Shown: piece by piece, positions 6,567 through 10,833 of the stretch
How the letters are laid out: each line of letters opens with the position of its first letter
How positions within the stretch are numbered: position 1 is the first letter of the stretch
From: Burkholderiales bacterium
GTDB lineage: Bacteria > Pseudomonadota > Gammaproteobacteria > Burkholderiales > Burkholderiaceae_C
NCBI GenBank assembly: GCA_947372225.1
Contig: CANBSV010000090.1
Location: forward strand, 1 to 10,833
DNA: 10,833 nt
Direction of reading: 5' to 3'
Translations under genes and position numbers: made by a program
The notes under the pieces: generated by a model
The model's input: only the letters and a program-made list of their open reading frames with translations
Databases searched by the model: none
Told to the model about the DNA's origin: nothing

Positions 6567-8690
6567 ATGGAAACTCAGTTGAACAAAATCTCAAATAACC
6601 AGCCTGGAAATCGACCCCTGATGCAGCGGACATTGATTTCAACGCTGATCGCTTGCTGTTTCGGCGTGGCCCATGCCGAAACAGCCACCCAGCTGCCTAC
6701 AGTGGTGGTGAACGAGTCGATCGGCTACTCCGCTGCCACAGCAGACAGCACCAGCAAGACGCTGATCCCGCTCAAGGACCTGCCAGCGTCGATTCAGGTC
6801 GTGCCCCATGAAGTCCTGCGCGATCGCGGCGTGACGCGTACGGACCAGCTGCTCGAGAACGTCAGCGGTGTATTGGCCGAGTCGAGCTATGGCGGCAACG
6901 GAGCGACCTTCTTCAACATCCGCGGATTCAGTGAAAACAATGGACTGCGTGACGGCTTCCGGAACTTTGGCTATTTCGGTTTCCGCGATGTGCAAAACAT
7001 TGAGCGTGTCGAGGTCTTCAAAGGCCCGGCTGGCGCCTTGTACGGCGGTGTTGGCGCAGTCGGCGGATACGTCAACACCGTATCGAAGCAACCGGGCCTG
7101 CAGAATTTTGGCGAGCTTGGCGTGACAGCAGGCAGTTATGGCCTGGTTCGCACGGCCTTGGATGTCAATCGAACGCTGGGTAATGACGTCAGCATCCGGC
7201 TGAACGGCGCCTATGAAGACAATTCAACATTTCGACACACCGGAGGCTATGACTCGTGGTCGATCGCACCGGCGATCAGCTGGAATGATAGGCACGGTAC
7301 GTCGCTGACACTGCTGACCGAGTTCAACCACCTGAATCGCGATGGGTTTGATTTCGGCGTACCCAATGTCGCCAACTACCGGGAACTTTCGCGCACTCGC
7401 TACTACGGCCTGCGCGATGGCGTCTATCCGGGCGTGGCAGGCGACTACGGAAAGAACGACACCCAGGCTGTGACCGTGCTTTTCGAGCATGCACTCAACG
7501 ACGACTGGAAATTCCGCATGGCCTCGCACTACAGCCGAGCGCACCAGTTGTCGACGCAGACATTTCCGAACAGCACCACGGCCAGCGGCAATCTGCTCGA
7601 CTTCTCGGTCTACAGCGGTGCCAACGAAACATCAAAACAGTACGAGGTTCAGGCCGAGATCCTTGGCGAGTTTTCCACCCTTGGGTTCAAGCACTCTCTG
7701 CTCGCCGGTGTTGACTATGGCTACCTTGAGCAGGGCGGGCTTGGCTCCAGAGTCTCGACGATGACCCTCGATCTGTTCGATCCGAGTTTCCTTTCGGGGT
7801 TGACTCCTGCCGGTTCGCTCACATCACACCAGGGGCAAGGCAAGGACTGGGGCGCATACCTTCAGGATCTTATCGAGCTCACCCCGCAGATCAAATTTCT
7901 CACGGGCCTGCGCGTCGACCGTTTCGAGAACCGTGCGCTGGAGCAAGGGTCAGCGACAGGACACGGCAAGCAAACGGCTTTCTCGCCGCGTGTCGGCCTC
8001 GTCTGGCAACCGACGGACTCCACTTCGCTGTTCACGGACTGGAGCCGAAGCCATGCGCCGAATGTGGCACACAGCGGCAGCAACACCACCTATGACGCCG
8101 AAGTCGCTGAACAGGTGGAGGTTGGCATCAAGCAGGAGCTCATCAAAGACCGCTTGAATGCCACGCTTGCGCTCTTCGATCTCAAGCGCACCAACATCCT
8201 GACCACCGATCCTTCCAACCCGCTGCTACAAATTCTGGCCGGTAAGCAGACCAGCCGAGGGGTGGAGTTCGACCTGGCCGGAACGATCACAACTGGATGG
8301 AAGGTCATTGCGTCCTACGCATACACCGACGCGGTCGTCAAACGCGACACCAACTTCCCCGTCGGCGATACCTTGTCGAACGTTCCGCATCATCATGCCA
8401 GCGCTTGGAGCACGTATGAGTTTCAGAGCCTTCCAGGCTTTGGCATGGGCGCTGGGATGTATTACGTCGGCCGACGGGAGGCGAATTTGCCGAACACTTA
8501 CAAGCTGCCTGGCTATGTGCGCACGGATGCCACGCTCTTCTACCAATACGGCGCATGGCGAACACAGTTGAATGTGCTCAACGTGTTTGATCGCAGGTAT
8601 TACACCGGCGGATCAGCGGGCGTCTTCAACTACACGCTGGACCCAGGTCGTCCGCTCTCCGCGCAGTTGGCGGTGACGTACGCTTTCTAA
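6567..8690 (+). CDS. TonB-dependent siderophore-type outer-membrane receptor
   Basis: This outer-membrane gated channel would import a metal chelate using energy from TonB-ExbBD, none of which is in the window. The 707-residue product has a signal peptide ending AHA (35-37), a TonB-box-like LPTVVV (43-48), a plug domain at about 65-175 (LPASIQVVP, FNIRGF, IERVEVFKGPAGALYGG, GGYVNTVSKQP) and a barrel from about 180 to the terminal Phe. The late motif SNVPHHHASAWSTYEF and the YYTGG segment near the C-terminus are typical of ferric-siderophore receptors (TIGR01783-like). I see no cysteine in the mature protein and no Met/His cluster in the barrel, which argues against an OprC-like copper receptor. 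Met19 (ATG at 6621) is an alternative start that gives a more compact signal peptide; neither start has a good ribosome binding site. The ligand is unknown. It lies 24 bases upstream of the PepSY gene, so an operon is likely. Confidence 0.92.
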   Translation: METQLNKISNNQPGNRPLMQRTLISTLIACCFGVAHAETATQLPTVVVNESIGYSAATADSTSKTLIPLKDLPASIQVVPHEVLRDRGVTRTDQLLENVSGVLAESSYGGNGATFFNIRGFSENNGLRDGFRNFGYFGFRDVQNIERVEVFKGPAGALYGGVGAVGGYVNTVSKQPGLQNFGELGVTAGSYGLVRTALDVNRTLGNDVSIRLNGAYEDNSTFRHTGGYDSWSIAPAISWNDRHGTSLTLLTEFNHLNRDGFDFGVPNVANYRELSRTRYYGLRDGVYPGVAGDYGKNDTQAVTVLFEHALNDDWKFRMASHYSRAHQLSTQTFPNSTTASGNLLDFSVYSGANETSKQYEVQAEILGEFSTLGFKHSLLAGVDYGYLEQGGLGSRVSTMTLDLFDPSFLSGLTPAGSLTSHQGQGKDWGAYLQDLIELTPQIKFLTGLRVDRFENRALEQGSATGHGKQTAFSPRVGLVWQPTDSTSLFTDWSRSHAPNVAHSGSNTTYDAEVAEQVEVGIKQELIKDRLNATLALFDLKRTNILTTDPSNPLLQILAGKQTSRGVEFDLAGTITTGWKVIASYAYTDAVVKRDTNFPVGDTLSNVPHHHASAWSTYEFQSLPGFGMGAGMYYVGRREANLPNTYKLPGYVRTDATLFYQYGAWRTQLNVLNVFDRRYYTGGSAGVFNYTLDPGRPLSAQLAVTYAF

Positions 8691-8714
8691 GCATCGATCT
8701 CGGTTCAGCAGGCC

Positions 8715-10154
8715 ATGGCTCTGATCTCCCAGTCGCACCAGGCTCGCCGGTGGTTGCCCGATTACGCAGCGCTCCGGCGCTGGCATTTCTATGCGGGTCT
8801 GTTCTGCCTGCCAATCTTCTGTTGGCTGGCCGTCACAGGAACCGTCTACCTGTTCCGGCCACAGATCGAGGCATGGCTAGATCGCTCCTATGAGAACCTG
8901 CACCTTGACGGATCACGAGCCGCGCCCTCAACCGAGGCTCGTGCTGCCGTCGAGGCCGTATCGGGATCGTTCTTCAGCCACTACGAACCACCATTGACTC
9001 CGACTGGGGCATCGCAGGTCGTCGTGATGCGCGAAGATCAGCTGTTCCGTGTCTATATCCACCCGGTGACCTTGCAGGCCATGGACATCGTCCAGGAGGA
9101 CCACCGTCCCATGAATCTGGTGGCGAGTCTGCACGGCGAATTGCTGCTAGGGGAGCGTGGGTCGATGGTCGTCGAGGTCGCAGGGTCGTGGGGGGTCGTG
9201 ATGATCCTCACAGGTCTCTGCCTCTGGCTTCCACGGGGCAAGTGGCAGCTCGGCGGAGTGGTTTATCCGCGGCTTCGGCAGCAAGGCCGGCTGTTCTGGC
9301 GTGACCTGCATTCCGTAGCCGGCCTCTGGATTTCCTTGGTCACGTTGCTGCTGTTGTTGACAGGCTTGCCTTGGTCAGCGAACTGGGGAAGCTATCTGAC
9401 CTGGGTGCGCAATCATTGGGAAGCAACACAGGGCGCGCCCGACTGGCCCATCGGAGGCACAGACTTATCCCCGCAGCCGCTCGCCCCCCCAGCATCCTCA
9501 GGCGCTACAGGCAACAGCATGCCGGGCATGAGCCCAGCAGAGATGGCATCGATGGCGCACTCCGCTGGCGTTGCGCAACCTGGACGATCCAGTGCGCCGC
9601 CAGGCTCCGCGCTAAAGGCGCTCGATAAGTTGCTGCCGCTCGCGGTGGGCTTGCAGGTGCCTCGTCCGGTCTGGATTTCTCCTCCTGCTCAGGGCACTGA
9701 AGACTGGACAATTTCTTCCCATGCTCAGAACCGGCCCTTGCGCGTGACCTATACCGTGGCTGCAGATGGTGCAGGCGTGACCGCGACTCAGGTCTTTGAC
9801 GATCTCAACATCGTCGACAAGGTGGTCAACGTCTCTGTCGCTGCGCACGAAGGGCATCTGTTCGGATGGCTCAATCAAGCCATCTTGCTGCTGAATGCAG
9901 TGGGTGTCTTGGTCGTCACCGTCAGCGCGACGGTCATGTGGTGGCGTCGTCGACCGAGCCATTCACTCGGGGCACCACCGCCGACGTCCAGGCCCCACCT
10001 CGCGGCACCGCTTGTCATCGCGATCGCTGCCCTTGCGGTGCTCCTGCCGATGTTCGGACTTTCACTGCTTATGTTGCTGGCGGTGGATCGAATTTTCATA
10101 GGGCGGCTGCCAGCAGCACGGCGCTGGTTGGGGCTCGTGCCGCCCGAGATCTGA
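8715..10154 (+). CDS. PepSY-type inner-membrane protein (possible siderophore/metal reductase)
   Basis: The 479-residue product has the layout of the PepSY-associated membrane family: helices at about 25-47, 153-172, 199-219, 384-409 and 431-458, with two large periplasmic parts between helices 1-2 and 3-4. Family motifs are WHFYAGLF (23-30), LHGELLLGERG (139-149), SWGVVMILTGLCLWLPRG (158-175), FWRDLHSVAGLW (194-205) and AHEGHLFGWLNQ (377-388). The histidines at 24, 140, 199 and 378/381 near the membrane could carry haem, as reported for the related FoxB-type siderophore reductases; reduction of the chelate imported by the neighbouring receptor is therefore an inference. The second periplasmic part contains an unusual Met-rich run, MPGMSPAEMASM (269-280) followed by His282, in a Pro/Ser/Ala-rich linker. 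It follows the receptor by 24 bases, with AGCAGG as a weak ribosome binding site. Substrate and activity are unproven. Confidence 0.85.
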   Translation: MALISQSHQARRWLPDYAALRRWHFYAGLFCLPIFCWLAVTGTVYLFRPQIEAWLDRSYENLHLDGSRAAPSTEARAAVEAVSGSFFSHYEPPLTPTGASQVVVMREDQLFRVYIHPVTLQAMDIVQEDHRPMNLVASLHGELLLGERGSMVVEVAGSWGVVMILTGLCLWLPRGKWQLGGVVYPRLRQQGRLFWRDLHSVAGLWISLVTLLLLLTGLPWSANWGSYLTWVRNHWEATQGAPDWPIGGTDLSPQPLAPPASSGATGNSMPGMSPAEMASMAHSAGVAQPGRSSAPPGSALKALDKLLPLAVGLQVPRPVWISPPAQGTEDWTISSHAQNRPLRVTYTVAADGAGVTATQVFDDLNIVDKVVNVSVAAHEGHLFGWLNQAILLLNAVGVLVVTVSATVMWWRRRPSHSLGAPPPTSRPHLAAPLVIAIAALAVLLPMFGLSLLMLLAVDRIFIGRLPAARRWLGLVPPEI

Positions 10155-10221
10155 ACTCTGAATGTGGTGTGGCGCTCTTGCGCCTTTCAGCTTCGACGGG
10201 CAACCGGGCAACTCCCAAGCC

Positions 10222-10237
10222 GGCACTCACGAGTGCC
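10222..10237. other. Perfect 7-base inverted repeat in the convergent spacer
   Basis: GGCACTC-AC-GAGTGCC is a perfect 7-base inverted repeat with a 2-base centre, 67 bases after the PepSY stop. As RNA the tip would have to open slightly, leaving a 5-6 base stem. No T tract follows on either strand, so it is not a classical intrinsic terminator, although it may help end transcription or protect the 3' end. The rest of the spacer (10155-10387) has a further GC hairpin, GCCGG-GCGTTTG-CCGGC near 10313-10329, and no coding sequence I can support. Confidence 0.3.
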
Positions 10238-10351
10238 AGCTCCTGGCCGACAGCGGGACTTCGTTCTGCGGTGAAGTAGTCCTCCGTCCGCACGGATCAG
10301 TGCTGGCTGGCAGCCGGGCGTTTGCCGGCGGTCTGAGAGTCCCTTATCCGG

Positions 10352-10380
10352 CGAACCAAACTGGCAAGGGGCTAGCCAGT
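10352..10380 (-). terminator. Candidate terminator of phaB
   Basis: Read on the minus strand, ACTGGC (10380-10375), a 9-base loop and GCCAGT (10365-10360) form a perfect 6-base stem beginning 8 bases after the phaB stop codon. It is followed by TTGGTT (10359-10354), a broken T run. The position suits a phaB terminator, but the short T run makes it weak, and an alternative fold uses the palindrome GGCTAGCC (10370-10377). Confidence 0.35.
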
Positions 10381-10387
10381 GACCGCT

Positions 10388-10833
10388 TCAGCCCATGTGC
10401 AAGCCGCCGTTGACCGAGAAGTCAGCACCGGTGGCAAACCCGGACTCGTCAGAAGCCACCCACGACACCATCGAGGCGATGTCGTCGGGTGTGCCCAGTC
10501 GCTTGACCGGGATGCCGGCGATGATCTTGTCGAGCACGTCCTGACGGATCGACTTGACCATGTCGGTGGCGATGTAACCCGGGCTCACGGTGTTGACGGT
10601 GACACCCTTGTTGGCCACTTCCTGAGCCAGCGACATCGTGAAACCATGCATACCGGCCTTGGCGGCCGAGTAGTTGGTCTGGCCGAACTGGCCCTTCTCG
10701 CCGTTGACCGAGCTGATGTTGATGATGCGGCCCCAGCCCTTTTCGAGCATGTCTTCGATGACCTGCTTGGTCACGTTGAACAAGCTGGTGAGGTTGGTTT
10801 CGATCACCGCATCCCAGTCGGCACGGCTCATCT
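10388..10833 (-). CDS. phaB: Acetoacetyl-CoA reductase, C-terminal part (cut by window edge)
   Basis: PhaB reduces acetoacetyl-CoA with NADPH to (R)-3-hydroxybutyryl-CoA, the monomer for polyhydroxybutyrate granules, in the cytosol. The 148 codons visible here cover roughly residues 99-246 of the 246-residue Cupriavidus necator enzyme, which they resemble closely as I recall it. Landmarks are the short-chain dehydrogenase catalytic serine in NISSVNGEKGQFGQ, the YxxxK pair in NYSAAKAG, the cofactor-side VNTVSPGYIATDMV, the family loop IPVKRLG and the C-terminus GADFSVNGGLHMG. The N-terminal nucleotide-binding fold (GxxxGxG) lies beyond the right edge. The Met codon at 10831-10829 is internal: the two bases before it fit the Lys that precedes this Met in other PhaB proteins. 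It converges with the PepSY gene. Confidence 0.95.
   Translation of the reverse strand, partial: MSRADWDAVIETNLTSLFNVTKQVIEDMLEKGWGRIINISSVNGEKGQFGQTNYSAAKAGMHGFTMSLAQEVANKGVTVNTVSPGYIATDMVKSIRQDVLDKIIAGIPVKRLGTPDDIASMVSWVASDESGFATGADFSVNGGLHMG

Noticed and set aside
6639..6662. Lipobox-like LIAC in the receptor signal peptide
   Set aside because: The hydrophobic stretch before this Cys is very short, whereas a good Sec signal-peptidase I site (AHA before ETATQ) follows, and TonB-dependent receptors are not normally lipoproteins.
10162..10413. 83-codon plus-strand open frame in the convergent spacer, running into phaB antisense
   Set aside because: It has no recognisable domain and no ribosome binding site, overlaps the phaB end on the opposite strand, and lies in hairpin-rich spacer.

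Overview
This window looks like a chromosomal segment from a GC-rich betaproteobacterium of the order Burkholderiales, possibly a Comamonadaceae-like or Rubrivivax/Leptothrix-like genus. That placement is inferred from the close resemblance of the PhaB fragment to Cupriavidus PhaB, the PurL, GlnD and Map sequences, and codon use rich in G and C at third positions. No rRNA, tRNA, CRISPR array, insertion sequence or phage gene was recognised.

Layout. Positions 1-872 (minus) hold the N-terminal 290 codons of purL (purine synthesis), cut by the window edge. A 96-base divergent spacer separates it from a rightward housekeeping row: map (methionine aminopeptidase, 969-1784), glnD (PII uridylyltransferase/uridylyl-removing enzyme, 1805-4480) and mnmH/selU (tRNA 2-selenouridine synthase, 4538-5590). 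The gaps are short (20 and 57 bases), so these may be co-transcribed. A gene-free stretch of about 375 bases follows, with a possible small degenerate repeat.

Positions 5948-10154 carry the accessory part: a small exported DUF2946-type protein with a Cys/His motif (5967-6356), a TonB-dependent siderophore-type outer-membrane receptor (6567-8690) and a five-helix PepSY-type inner-membrane protein (8715-10154). Together they look like a metal or siderophore acquisition locus: the receptor imports a chelate across the outer membrane, and the PepSY protein may act on it (for example by reduction) at the inner membrane. The DUF2946 protein may handle metal in the periplasm, but its role is not known. 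Two 17-base perfect inverted repeats of the same geometry (7-3-7) lie just upstream of the DUF2946 gene and of the receptor gene and are candidate operators for one regulator. Hand-counted sample lines suggest this part is lower in GC (about 58%) than map-glnD-mnmH (about 65%), and its metal ligand is unresolved.

After a 233-base convergent spacer with hairpins, the window ends in the C-terminal part of phaB (minus), the NADPH-dependent acetoacetyl-CoA reductase of polyhydroxybutyrate synthesis. No wholly new system is evident. The most informative target is the DUF2946-receptor-PepSY cassette with its paired palindromes.
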